From Acidobacteriota bacterium (GTDB taxonomy: Bacteria > Acidobacteriota > Blastocatellia > Pyrinomonadales > Pyrinomonadaceae): a stretch of 64,000 nt of DNA. Made by a program: the position numbers and the translations under genes. Under the pieces are notes generated by a model. It saw nothing but the letters and a program-made list of their open reading frames with translations. It was not told where the DNA came from and ran no database searches. Where the stretch lies: NCBI GenBank assembly GCA_003222895.1, contig QHXI01000065.1, positions 1 through 64,000 of the forward strand, in the 5' to 3' direction. Shown here piece after piece: positions 14,694 through 22,692 of the stretch; position 1 is the stretch's first letter, and each line of letters starts with the position of its first letter.

Positions 14694-15074
14694 TCAATGT
14701 CCGACCGGAATCCGTTGAAAGCGAGTTCGGCCTTCCGCATTCTGCCAGGAAATATCCAGCACATACGGATTGACTTTGCCTTCGATCGCTTGCAGTCGTT
14801 GCAAATGATCGGCGGTGGCTTCGGCCGGCTTGCCGTTGATCCAAATAGTGTGGTGCACGATCGATTTTTCGGCCGGCAGGATGCGCTCCACAGCCTCGAA
14901 CCGGATATGGACCTGCGCCGGACCAATGTTTGCGGCGTCCTCATTTTTCAGAAACACCGTCAAAATTTCGACGCGTTTGAGTACCTCTCTGGTCGCGTTA
15001 GTTAATTCCAAGAGAAGAGTTGATCCATCGTTCACAAATTTGTAGGTGAACGGCTTTGGTTTGTTATTGGCCAT
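14694..15074 (-). CDS. Conserved hypothetical protein, 126 aa
   Basis: A soluble protein with an alternating beta pattern (FTYKFVNDGSTLLLELTNAT, VEILTVFLKN, AQVHIRFEAVERI). It resembles an immunoglobulin-like or other beta-sandwich domain. It has no signal peptide. Its ATG lies within the end of the upstream reverse-strand frame (11-base overlap), so the two are probably translated together. No family is recognised. Confidence 0.65.
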   Translation of the reverse strand: MANNKPKPFTYKFVNDGSTLLLELTNATREVLKRVEILTVFLKNEDAANIGPAQVHIRFEAVERILPAEKSIVHHTIWINGKPAEATADHLQRLQAIEGKVNPYVLDISWQNAEGRTRFQRIPVGH

Positions 15075-15297
15075 TGATGCTCGCTTTCAGCCTTGGTAAG
15101 GCGTTCATTTCGTACCCGAAAGGAGCGTCAAAACGGATTGTGAATTTGATGTCGGTAATGTCTTGGCAGTCCTTGTAAAGAAGTGTAACACGATAAGCGC
15201 GATTAATCCTGGTTGGACCAACGCGGGAGTATCTTGGTCTGGCTGTGGGCGTCTTGGCTCGCTGCCAACAACCGGCGCTCCTGCTACAATCAAACAA
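15064..15297 (-). CDS. Small hypothetical protein coupled to the next gene
   Basis: A 77-codon frame. The C-terminal half, YRVTLLYKDCQDITDIKFTI, has a beta-strand look like its downstream neighbour, while the N-terminal third is Arg/Pro-rich and may not be translated. It overlaps the next gene by 11 bases, which favours a real coupled gene. The start codon is uncertain: the ATG at 15297 has no ribosome-binding site. It is divergent from osmC. Confidence 0.4.
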   Translation of the reverse strand: MFDCSRSAGCWQRAKTPTARPRYSRVGPTRINRAYRVTLLYKDCQDITDIKFTIRFDAPFGYEMNALPRLKASINGQ

Positions 15298-15323
15298 AAC
15301 TAAGTCAGCGAGGAGAAACGAAC

Positions 15324-15755
15324 ATGGCGAAACGTACAGCGAGCGCAGTTTGGGAAGGTACGCTCAGAGAAGGTAAGGGCAAGGTCAAATTAGGCAGCGG
15401 CGCTTTTGAAGGTCAGTATTCCTTCGCGTCGCGATTTGAAGAAGGCACCGGCACGAATCCGGAAGAGTTGATTGGCGCCGCGCACGCCGGATGTTTTTCG
15501 ATGGCCCTTGCGGCGGGATTGACGAAGGCTGGTCACAGTCCGACGCGCATCAGCACAAACGCCAGCGTAAGTCTCGAAAAGGTTGGCGAGGGATTCAAGA
15601 TCACGACGATTGAACTAAACACCGAAGGGGAAGTGCCGGGCATTGATGAGCAGACGTTCCTCGACGCCGCTGAATCGGCGAAGAAGAATTGTCCGGTGTC
15701 GCAGGCTCTGGCGGGAGTTGATATCAAGTTGAACGCCAAATTCGTAAACAGATAA
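15324..15755 (+). CDS. OsmC/Ohr-family peroxiredoxin
   Basis: A 143-residue protein from the ATG at 15324 with AGGAG upstream. The two redox cysteines of the family are at Cys57 (AAHAGCFSMALA) and Cys123 (KKNCPVSQAL), and the N-terminal TASAVWEGTLREGKG is typical of OsmC. These thiol peroxidases reduce organic hydroperoxides in the cytoplasm. OsmC fits better than Ohr because of the TNPEELIGAAHAGCF sequence. It stands alone in front of the secreted-protein cluster. Confidence 0.93.
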   Translation: MAKRTASAVWEGTLREGKGKVKLGSGAFEGQYSFASRFEEGTGTNPEELIGAAHAGCFSMALAAGLTKAGHSPTRISTNASVSLEKVGEGFKITTIELNTEGEVPGIDEQTFLDAAESAKKNCPVSQALAGVDIKLNAKFVNR

Positions 15756-15899
15756 GAACAGGAGCCGGGAGTTAGAGGCGGGAGCCGGGGCAAATCTATC
15801 GCTTGTCTATTGAAACGAGCGTATACTTTTCCATCGATAAACTCTTCCGCTTTAAGCATCGACCCTCTAGTTCTTCGCCGGGCCACGAAGGAGGCTCTT

Positions 15900-16760
15900 A
15901 TGAAAATCAAGATCTTCGAGAGGCACGTAGCATTGCTGTTTGCGGCTGCGGTTCTCGTTGTAGGCGGATTCAACTTCTCGAATGCTTGCGCACAGGATCG
16001 GCGTGGCGGAGGCGGCAACAGCTCATCAAGGAGTTCTAGCAGCTCCAGCAGCAGCAGCTCGAGCCGCAGCAGCGGCAGCTCAACCAGCAGTAGCCGCAGT
16101 AGCGGCGGGTCGAGCAGAAGCAGTAGCAGTGGCAATGGAAGCGGTCGAAGTTGGGGACGTGGCGATGGTCAGAGCCGCAGTCGCGACACGAGTTCCAGCC
16201 GGAGCACCAGCAGCACGCGCTCTGAGAACCGCACGCGCGAGCGATCGAGCGATCGCAACTCCTCAGTTCTTACTTCCAGCCGCGAACGTGATCTTAATAG
16301 CGAGGGGAATCGACGCCGTGATCGAGATCGGGATCGAAAGCGAGATCGCGACCGTGACGGGGATCGAGATCGCGATCGGCACCTCAACCGGCGTAATGCC
16401 GGCTTTGATCGAAATCGCGACCGCGACGACTGGCGCCGGAGAGAATATGAACGTGGCCGTTTACTTTACCGGACGCGCGCGTATGAGTCTTCGAATTATG
16501 GTTACTACCAATACGGCTCTAACGCGTACGAGCAAGGTTATCAGGACGGCTTATTCACGGGCGCGAGCGATGCCCAACGTGGCCAGAGTTTCGATCCCGA
16601 GCGTTCTCATTTCTACAAGCATGGCGCGGGAGGCTTTCTCTCAATCTTCGGCGGCCAGGCGTCATACAGCATGGCTTATCGCGACGGCTTCCTGCGCGGT
16701 TACGAAGAAGGTTACAGTAACTATCAGAACTATTTCTTCGGCGGGCGCTTTCGTCGATAG
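15900..16760 (+). CDS. Secreted Ser- and Arg/Asp-repeat protein with C-terminal Gly/Tyr domain (paralogue 1)
   Basis: AAGGAGG precedes the ATG at 15900. The 286-residue product has a signal peptide ending near NACAQD, then a Ser-rich tract (about 40-105), then an Arg/Asp mixed-charge region (RDRDRDRK-like, about 130-185). The last ~90 residues form a compact domain with two related halves: AYEQGYQDGLFTGASDA and AYRDGFLRGYEEGY, joined by FDPERSHFYKHGAGG. The same domain ends the proteins at 18952 and 20321. I know no function for it. The pattern suggests a surface or periplasmic protein with a disordered linker. Confidence 0.75.
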   Translation: MKIKIFERHVALLFAAAVLVVGGFNFSNACAQDRRGGGGNSSSRSSSSSSSSSSSRSSGSSTSSSRSSGGSSRSSSSGNGSGRSWGRGDGQSRSRDTSSSRSTSSTRSENRTRERSSDRNSSVLTSSRERDLNSEGNRRRDRDRDRKRDRDRDGDRDRDRHLNRRNAGFDRNRDRDDWRRREYERGRLLYRTRAYESSNYGYYQYGSNAYEQGYQDGLFTGASDAQRGQSFDPERSHFYKHGAGGFLSIFGGQASYSMAYRDGFLRGYEEGYSNYQNYFFGGRFRR

Positions 16761-16796
16761 TGCGCCTATGCGACAGGTATGGCCCCGCTCCAATCA

Positions 16797-17186
16797 TCAC
16801 CCGTTGCGCACGATGGCCGCGTAGATCGCCACCAGAGTTATGGCAGCGCCAATGCCAACCACTATTAGGACATTTCTTGCGATGGAGTGTCCGCGGTTGT
16901 CGTCGACGCTCTTCACGTCCGAATATTTTATTGTGGTAGACGCGTCGCTCTTGCGATCGCGTATGACGAAGTCTTCATCGCCGGCGCTGTAAACGTAACC
17001 CTTCACTTTCGAGCCGTCGTTACGCGTGATTGTCGCGCGCGCTTTCGATCCAACGCCGAGCTTCGCCACGCTCTTCCTGGCATGGTCGATTTTCGCGGAT
17101 GTGTTCTCGGTCTTCTGTCCACCCAGAGCTTGCATGAGAGGTGTGAGCAGCAACAAGAGTGAAAGTAAATAGACGAGTTTCTTCAT
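16797..17186 (-). CDS. Membrane-anchored Sm-like domain protein
   Basis: The ATG at 17186 has GGAG four bases ahead. The 129-residue product has a signal sequence (MKKLVYLLSLLLLLTPLMQA) and a central beta domain: RATITRNDGSKVKGYVYSAG, then DFVIRDRKSDASTTIKYSDV, which matches the strand order of an Sm/LSM barrel. It ends with a C-terminal hydrophobic helix (NVLIVVGIGAAITLVAIYAA). An exported Sm-like fold would not act on RNA, so a structural role is more likely. It lies between secreted-protein genes, in the opposite direction. Confidence 0.65.
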   Translation of the reverse strand: MKKLVYLLSLLLLLTPLMQALGGQKTENTSAKIDHARKSVAKLGVGSKARATITRNDGSKVKGYVYSAGDEDFVIRDRKSDASTTIKYSDVKSVDDNRGHSIARNVLIVVGIGAAITLVAIYAAIVRNG

Positions 17187-17410
17187 GATTCTCCGATCGT
17201 TTAGTTAATTGATTTTGATTTGATGAGAAATTTCATAGCTCTCTTCAACGAAGCCGTAGTGCAATGGTGATGCCAGCGCTCCAATTGTTGAGTTTGCGCG
17301 ACAATCGATGAACTGTGCGTGATCGCGGTCACGTCCAAATTAATGATTGGTGCAAAGATCGTCCGACTGTTGAAAGGTTAGTCTGACCGTGCAGGCACAG
17401 ATGCCCGCGC

Positions 17411-18229
17411 TCAATCGAGATTGCGTAGCGCGAGCACTTCTTCCGCCGCGGTGCGGTCGCCGGTGCAGCTGATTCGCCGCGGCGCGCTTAGCTTGATTAG
17501 CTTAAAGTCCAGATCGCGGTACAGTTTCAGAATTCGCGGTGTTGCCTGGTTCGAAAGAATGACTGGACCCGCGTGTTGCGCCAGCCACTCAGCGGTTCTG
17601 AGTTGATCATTCCAACTGAACCCCCCTTTTGAATAATGCGTGAACTCGACGTCGTACGGCGGATCGGCGTAGACGAAATCATCGGGTTGAAGCTTCACGC
17701 GATCGAATCTCATGTTTGAAAATTTCCAATTCGCCAGCACCGTTTTGTAATCGGTAAAGTCGCGCCGGTAATTGACGGTCGCGTACTTGCCAAACGGCAC
17801 GTTGAATTCGCCCGAGCTATTGAACCGACAGAGACCGTTATAGCCGGTGCGATTCAAATAATAGAAAAGCGAAGCAGCCTCTTTGGTGTTCACTTGCCCA
17901 GCTTGCAGGCGTACGTTGAAGCGTTGGCGATGTTTGTAGAAGAGCGCCTGGTTGTAGCGCATGTCGATATCGATGTTCAGCCCGCGCTTTAACCAACGAT
18001 AAAAGTTGACGACGTGCGGGTTCACGTCGTTGAGCAGTGCTCGTTCAGGCATCAAGCCCAGCGCGACCGCGAGTCCGCCACAAAACGGTTCGACCAGGCG
18101 GCGATGATTCTCATGCTCCCAATATTTTCTAAGATGAGGTAATTGCCAGCGCTTACCTCCGGCCCATTTCAGCGGCGGAAGTAACGCGTCATCGTGTGCG
18201 CGGGCAAGTCTGTCGGCGGGCTGGGTCAT
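17411..18229 (-). CDS. DNA adenine methyltransferase (Dam/D12 class)
   Basis: Motif I is LKWAGGKRWQL and the FCGG (VEPFCGGLAVALGL) segment follows; the catalytic motif IV is DPPY (FVYADPPYDVEF). These define N6-adenine methyltransferases of the D12 class. The 272-residue length from the ATG at 18229 fits. A GTG at 18301 would add 24 residues and cannot be excluded. No restriction enzyme gene is adjacent, so it is an orphan methylase; target sequence unknown. Confidence 0.88.
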   Translation of the reverse strand: MTQPADRLARAHDDALLPPLKWAGGKRWQLPHLRKYWEHENHRRLVEPFCGGLAVALGLMPERALLNDVNPHVVNFYRWLKRGLNIDIDMRYNQALFYKHRQRFNVRLQAGQVNTKEAASLFYYLNRTGYNGLCRFNSSGEFNVPFGKYATVNYRRDFTDYKTVLANWKFSNMRFDRVKLQPDDFVYADPPYDVEFTHYSKGGFSWNDQLRTAEWLAQHAGPVILSNQATPRILKLYRDLDFKLIKLSAPRRISCTGDRTAAEEVLALRNLD

Positions 18230-18414
18230 CTGCGCGGCCGCATCGTAACACGTTCCGCGACTCAGTTCGTATGAAGCAAAGCCTTGGCACGACAGATGCA
18301 CCTCTCACCCCGATCACTAACAAAATAAGGGCTGCGGCGGCGTAGCTGTTATAAATGCGAACAGTTGGTTGCCGCGAATTAGAACGAATTTGAATTCACG
18401 TAAACGGAGGGATC

Positions 18415-18714
18415 ATGAAACGACAATTGAAAAAGGCAGTGGCGTTAACGCTGCTATTTCTTACTCTCCTATTTTCGGTTGGGCCAATAACATCGGCGCA
18501 AACGGTGCGTCGGCACCGTCGTTATCACAGGACGTTTTGGCAGAAGCATCGCGACAAATTAACTGTGGCCGGCAGCACGCTTGGGGGCGCGGCAATCGGC
18601 GGCATCGCTGGTGGAAAGAAGGGCGCGGCGATTGGCTCGCTGGTCGGCGCGGGTAGCGGCGCGCTGTACACGTACAAGATTAGAAAGCGTCATCGCCACT
18701 ATCGACGATACTGA
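18415..18714 (+). CDS. Secreted glycine-zipper protein, 99 aa
   Basis: GGAGGG precedes the ATG. A signal peptide (LTLLFLTLLFSVGPITSAQT) is followed by a very basic region, then a glycine zipper: STLGGAAIGGIAGGKKGAAI and GSLVGAGSGALY, a GxxxG repeat pattern of the type that inserts in membranes, and a basic tail (RKRHRHYRRY). The length is typical of glycine-zipper proteins with one hairpin. It lies in the cluster of small secreted proteins. A weak hairpin with five T follows at 18800-18828. Confidence 0.75.
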   Translation: MKRQLKKAVALTLLFLTLLFSVGPITSAQTVRRHRRYHRTFWQKHRDKLTVAGSTLGGAAIGGIAGGKKGAAIGSLVGAGSGALYTYKIRKRHRHYRRY

Positions 18715-18951
18715 TTGGAAGTGAGCAGTTAGCTGTGAGCGGTGAGCAGTAGGCAGAAAGCAGGGCAGCGCACGGACTGCTTGCGCTAGAACTTGAAAGT
18801 GCCGGCGGGCGCTCCTCGCGGCATTTTTCTTTATCGCAATCGCAATCGAGTCACAAGTCGATCGCATGGTTCGCGACACAGTTAGGCATCGCTCGTGCAA
18901 ACCAAGATTATGTGTGCAGCGTCTAAAGTATTAGAACAAGGAGGGAAGATC

Positions 18952-19365
18952 ATGAGAGGAAAATATCTACGTAGATTAGGCGGATTCATCCTCGCGGTGT
19001 TGTTACTCCCTGGAGTCGTGACGTTGCTCTCAAGCAGCACGGCGCAAGCGCAGCGGCGAGTGATTCTCGTCAATCGCCCTTACTATCGAACTTATCGTCC
19101 GTGGGGCTGGGGTTACCGCCCGTGGGGTTACGATCCTTACTTTGATTATTACAGCCGCTACGGACATTACGTGTTCAATAGCTCTGACAGAGCAGCTGAT
19201 CAAGGCTACCACGATGGATTGAGGACGGGGCGTAACGACGAGAAGGATCACAAGACGTACAATCCGCAACGATCGCATTACTATCAGGAAGCCGGCTTCG
19301 GGAACTTCGGTGAGGTTTATCGATCGGGGTTCTTGCGAGGATATGCTGATGGATACCGGGCTTAG
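18952..19365 (+). CDS. Secreted protein with Gly/Tyr domain (paralogue 2, short form)
   Basis: AGGAGGG precedes the ATG at 18952. The product has 137 residues: a signal peptide (GGFILAVLLLPGVVTLL... AQAQ), a Tyr/Trp/Pro-rich segment (TYRPWGWGYRPWGYDPY) and then the same C-terminal domain as the proteins at 15900 and 20321: DQGYHDGLRTG, YNPQRSHYYQEAG and YRSGFLRGYADGYRA. It lacks the Ser-rich and Arg/Asp linkers, so this is the minimal form of the family. A clear terminator follows. Confidence 0.75.
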   Translation: MRGKYLRRLGGFILAVLLLPGVVTLLSSSTAQAQRRVILVNRPYYRTYRPWGWGYRPWGYDPYFDYYSRYGHYVFNSSDRAADQGYHDGLRTGRNDEKDHKTYNPQRSHYYQEAGFGNFGEVYRSGFLRGYADGYRA

Positions 19366-19409
19366 ATTGGAAGCTAAAAAAGGCAAGAGCCGTATCCGTC
19401 AATTGTGAG

Positions 19410-19442
19410 ATGCCGCGAGGAAATTCGCGGCATTTTCTTTTT
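19410..19442 (+). terminator. Intrinsic terminator after paralogue 2
   Basis: ATGCCGCGA and TCGCGGCAT form a nine-pair stem around a six-base loop, followed by a T-rich run. The same stem sequence ends paralogue 3. Confidence 0.85.
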
Positions 19443-19531
19443 GGAAACCGCGCGACCTGGAAAACCGTAAAGGTTTTGGCTTTGCTCCCAGCAAAGATCG
19501 GTTGATAATTTGCGCGAGAGGCTTTCAGCAC

Positions 19532-20218
19532 ATGTTCTGTCCCCAATGTGGCGGTGAATCTGCGGAAGGGCAACACTACTGTCGTTCCTGCGGCACCAAT
19601 CTCAAAGTCATCGGCAAAGTCGTCACCTTCGCTGACGCGATTTCAAAGTCTGATGGCGTGCCGACGAAGGTTAAAGAGAAGATCGGTCACGTCGCCGATG
19701 AAGTCTCGCGCGCGATGGAGAAGGTAAATTCCGAAATCGCGCGTGGTTCAGGTGCGCATCGCCGCTGGTCGTCCTGGCGGAAACAGAAAACAGCCGAAGA
19801 ACGACGTGAGAAACACTTGACGACGGGCACTATTAAGTTCTTTGTCGGCGGCTGCTTGTCGATCTTTCTTTATTTCCTAACGCATGCATTACAACTCAGA
19901 TTGCCTGCGGAGGTAATCGCGGCGGTTCCTTTTGCGATCGATCCGGTGGTGCGAGTGTTCTGGCTGATTGGATTGATTCCGATGCTTTCGGGATTGGGTC
20001 ACATCATCGCGGGATTTGGCATCAAGCCGGAACGCGCAAAGGAGATTCAGTCTCCTGACGCATCGCCGCTGCGGATCGACGTTCCTGCTTCACACAAGAC
20101 GCGAATGGATCCCGAGCTAACGATCGTCTCACGGAATGAGCCCCCTCCGAGCGTAACTGATCGGACGACGAATATTCTCGATCGCGATCAGTCTTTGCGT
20201 ACTCGGGAAACCGGGTGA
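19532..20218 (+). CDS. Zinc-ribbon membrane protein, 228 aa
   Basis: The N-terminus MFCPQCGGESAEGQHYCRSC is a classic double-CxxC zinc ribbon, which fixes the start at 19532. A charged helical region (about 35-100) leads to two hydrophobic helices (about 108-125 and 137-162). The C-terminal 65 residues are polar and probably disordered. Proteins of this layout are common in Acidobacteriota and related phyla and are uncharacterised. Confidence 0.75.
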   Translation: MFCPQCGGESAEGQHYCRSCGTNLKVIGKVVTFADAISKSDGVPTKVKEKIGHVADEVSRAMEKVNSEIARGSGAHRRWSSWRKQKTAEERREKHLTTGTIKFFVGGCLSIFLYFLTHALQLRLPAEVIAAVPFAIDPVVRVFWLIGLIPMLSGLGHIIAGFGIKPERAKEIQSPDASPLRIDVPASHKTRMDPELTIVSRNEPPPSVTDRTTNILDRDQSLRTRETG

Positions 20219-20320
20219 CCGCCCCTGCAACTTGTCGTTGAATTCGCGCCGCGGGAGTATAATGGCGGCACGCCAACTCTTCCCGTTTTCCAACCATCCT
20301 TTCGCCCAAGGAGGAGTGTG

Positions 20321-21403
20321 ATGAAGATAAGAGTTACCGTTCTGAAGGTCAGCTTCCTGGCTTTCGCTTTGCTCGGATTTTTCCTGGCGTCATCGCCGCG
20401 CCTCAGGGCTCAGGATTTGAAGCCTGAGCGGCCTGAACCTGTTACGCCAAGTTCACCGCCGCCAAGTGCGCCTGAACCAAGTTCACCCGCACCAAGTTCA
20501 CCCGCACCAAGTTCACCGGCACCGAGTTCGCCGGCGCCCAGTACGCCCAGCGAACCGAGCCGGAGCAACGACAGCGGTAGCAGTCGCAACAACGACAGCG
20601 GCGGCAATCGTCGCGATGATCCGGTGCGCGAAACTCGCGGCGGCCGTGATAACGATCGTAGTGGATCCGATCGTAGATCCAATAACGATACCTCTGCCCC
20701 AGTGCGCCGCAGCGGTGACGGCAATGGCAGCGACAATCGGCGTGATCGCGCGCCTATAGATAATTCATCCAGCGATGAAAACACTCGCAACCTTGATCGT
20801 AGCCGCGATAAGGATCGCGATCGTGATAAGGACCGAGGCCGCGACGGGGACAAGCGTTGGGACGGTGACAAGGATCGCGACAAGGATCGCAATAAAGATC
20901 GCGACAAGGATCGCAATAAGGATCGCGACCGAGATCGTGACCGAGATCGCGACCGAGATCGCGACCGAGATCGCGACCGGGACCACGACCGCGATCGTGA
21001 CAGAGACAAGGATCGAGACAAGGACAGGGATCGGGGACGCGTCGGTCGGCGCGAGAGGCACGATTACCGCAATCGCTCTCTTTACGACGTCACCGATAAC
21101 GATTTCTACACGACGATTTACGATGACCGGAACTATGGGGGCTATGGTTACGCCCGGAGCGCTTACGATCAGGGTTACGAAGACGGGCTCTTCACCGGCG
21201 CAAGCGACGCGCGCCGCGGCCAAAACTACGATCCGGATCGCTCGCACTTTTACAAGAGCGGCGCTGGTGGTTACAGCCCCGTTTACGGCCGGCGGGACGT
21301 TTATCAGCAGGCGTATCGCGACGGCTTCCTGCGCGGGTACGATGAAGGCTATCGAAACTGGCAAAGATATTTTAGCGGCGGGAGCTTTAATCCCCGGCCG
21401 TGA
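20321..21403 (+). CDS. Secreted Pro/Ser- and Arg/Asp-repeat protein with Gly/Tyr domain (paralogue 3)
   Basis: GGAGGA precedes an ATG at 20321 (a GTG lies one codon earlier). After a signal peptide (VSFLAFALLGFFLASSPRLRAQ) come a 15-bp tandem repeat encoding SSPAP units, an Asn/Ser/Arg-rich stretch, and an unusually long Arg/Asp/Lys dipeptide region (about residues 165-245) encoded by 6- and 12-bp repeats. The C-terminal ~90 residues are the shared domain: AYDQGYEDGLFTGASDARRG, YDPDRSHFYKSGAGG and AYRDGFLRGYDEGYRNW, very close to paralogue 1. The linker is mixed-charge and should be extended. Long shadow frames here come from the low complexity. Confidence 0.78.
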   Translation: MKIRVTVLKVSFLAFALLGFFLASSPRLRAQDLKPERPEPVTPSSPPPSAPEPSSPAPSSPAPSSPAPSSPAPSTPSEPSRSNDSGSSRNNDSGGNRRDDPVRETRGGRDNDRSGSDRRSNNDTSAPVRRSGDGNGSDNRRDRAPIDNSSSDENTRNLDRSRDKDRDRDKDRGRDGDKRWDGDKDRDKDRNKDRDKDRNKDRDRDRDRDRDRDRDRDRDRDHDRDRDRDKDRDKDRDRGRVGRRERHDYRNRSLYDVTDNDFYTTIYDDRNYGGYGYARSAYDQGYEDGLFTGASDARRGQNYDPDRSHFYKSGAGGYSPVYGRRDVYQQAYRDGFLRGYDEGYRNWQRYFSGGSFNPRP

Positions 21404-21426
21404 AGCAGCCAAGACCGCATTAGGCG

Positions 21427-21460
21427 ATGCCGCGATCGGAAACGGTCGCGGCATTATTGT
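21427..21460 (+). terminator. Intrinsic terminator after paralogue 3
   Basis: ATGCCGCGA (21427-21435) pairs with TCGCGGCAT (21446-21454), then TATTGTTT. The stem is identical to that after paralogue 2. Confidence 0.75.
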
Positions 21461-21580
21461 TTCTGTCGCCGAAGAAGATTTCGGCGGCAGCGCTCCCTTT
21501 TTTTGAGCGGCGGGCCGACTCGCATAGCGAACGGCGATTGTGATATTAGAAAGCACAATTTCAGTTAGACGGAGGGGCGA

Positions 21581-22606
21581 ATGGGAAAAGCAGAAGGCAG
21601 TAGGCAGAAGGCAGTGAGCAGAAGACTCGCGTTGGTGTGCGGATCGCTGGCGGTGTTGCTTTCATTAGTCAGTGGCGCCGCCGCTCAAGAGATGGATTCG
21701 CATCATCATATGATTGCCGATCCGACGATCACGATGCCGGATGAAACTATCACGCAGGATTGGGCCAAAGATCGGCTCGCTAAATCGCCGCGGCATCGCG
21801 AGTGGGTGAAGGTGAAGAACGGCAACCGCGAAGTCAACACCTTCGTTGTCTATCCTGAGAGCAATAAGAAAGCTACCGCGGTCGTAGTCATTCACGAAAT
21901 CTTCGGCATGAGTGATTGGGTGCAGGAGTTGAGCGACGAACTCGCCGAAGCTGGCTACATTGCCATCGCTCCGGATCTTCTTTCCGGTATGGGGCCGAAC
22001 GGTGGCGGCACTCCGGAAATTGCCGCTACCGGAAACAACGCAGTCGGTCTGGCAATTCGCGCTTTGCCGCCGGATCAGCTCGCCGGCGACCTAAACGCAG
22101 TTGCTGACTATGTTTCAAAACTACCGGCGGCGAATGGCAAAGTCGCGGTCGGCGGTTTCTGTTGGGGCGGCAGCACAACTTTCTTTTTTGCCACGCGCCG
22201 TCCATCGCTGAAAGCCGCATTTATCTTCTACGGTTCGGCGCCGAGTAACAGCGCGCAAGGCCAACCATACGCGGTTGATAAAATGGCCCTGGCGAAAATT
22301 GGTGCTCCCGTTTACGGCTTCTATGCTGAAAACGACATGCGCATCGACGCAACGATTCCTCCGACGGTTGATGCGATGAAAGAATTGAACAAGATGTACG
22401 ACCCGGTGACTTATGCAGGCGCGGGACATGGCTTCATGCGCGCAGGCGAAGCGCCGGCTCCGGTCGCCCCCGCGACCACCGGAAACGTGGATGGCGACAA
22501 AGCCGCAATAGACAAGTACAACAAAGATCTGACCGCGTACAAAGCAAACAAGAAAGCGCGCGACGATGCCTGGGTCAGGTGGAAAGCAATTCTCGCGAAA
22601 CTCTAA
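21581..22606 (+). CDS. Secreted dienelactone hydrolase-family protein
   Basis: A 341-residue alpha/beta hydrolase. The nucleophile is Cys194 in GGFCWGG, as in dienelactone hydrolases; AENDMRID supplies the likely acid and GAGHGFMR the histidine near residue 284. A signal peptide (LALVCGSLAVLLSLVSGAAA) directs export. The first 15 residues before it are encoded by five 7-bp repeats (21590-21624), an unusual N-terminal extension; an internal start cannot be excluded. GGAGGGG precedes the ATG. The substrate is unknown. Confidence 0.9.
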   Translation: MGKAEGSRQKAVSRRLALVCGSLAVLLSLVSGAAAQEMDSHHHMIADPTITMPDETITQDWAKDRLAKSPRHREWVKVKNGNREVNTFVVYPESNKKATAVVVIHEIFGMSDWVQELSDELAEAGYIAIAPDLLSGMGPNGGGTPEIAATGNNAVGLAIRALPPDQLAGDLNAVADYVSKLPAANGKVAVGGFCWGGSTTFFFATRRPSLKAAFIFYGSAPSNSAQGQPYAVDKMALAKIGAPVYGFYAENDMRIDATIPPTVDAMKELNKMYDPVTYAGAGHGFMRAGEAPAPVAPATTGNVDGDKAAIDKYNKDLTAYKANKKARDDAWVRWKAILAKL

Positions 22607-22624
22607 GATCCAACGCGGGGTTAG

Positions 22625-22680
22625 AGCACCGACTTTAGTCGGGTTCTATTCGCCGCGAAAGCCCAACTGAAGTTGGTACT
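22625..22680. repeat. Two short intergenic palindromes
   Basis: CCGACTTTAGTCGG (about 22631-22644) and CCAACTGAAGTTGG (about 22664-22677) lie side by side between the hydrolase genes. Their form is like the REP palindromes elsewhere in the window but the sequence differs. Confidence 0.6.
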
Positions 22681-22692
22681 CTGACCGGCGTC

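Noticed and set aside
15982-16824. Long Ala/Thr-rich frames over the 15900 and 20321 genes
   Set aside because: They are shadows made possible by the low-complexity Ser and Arg/Asp codons. The frames with signal peptide, ribosome-binding site and shared domain are the real ones.
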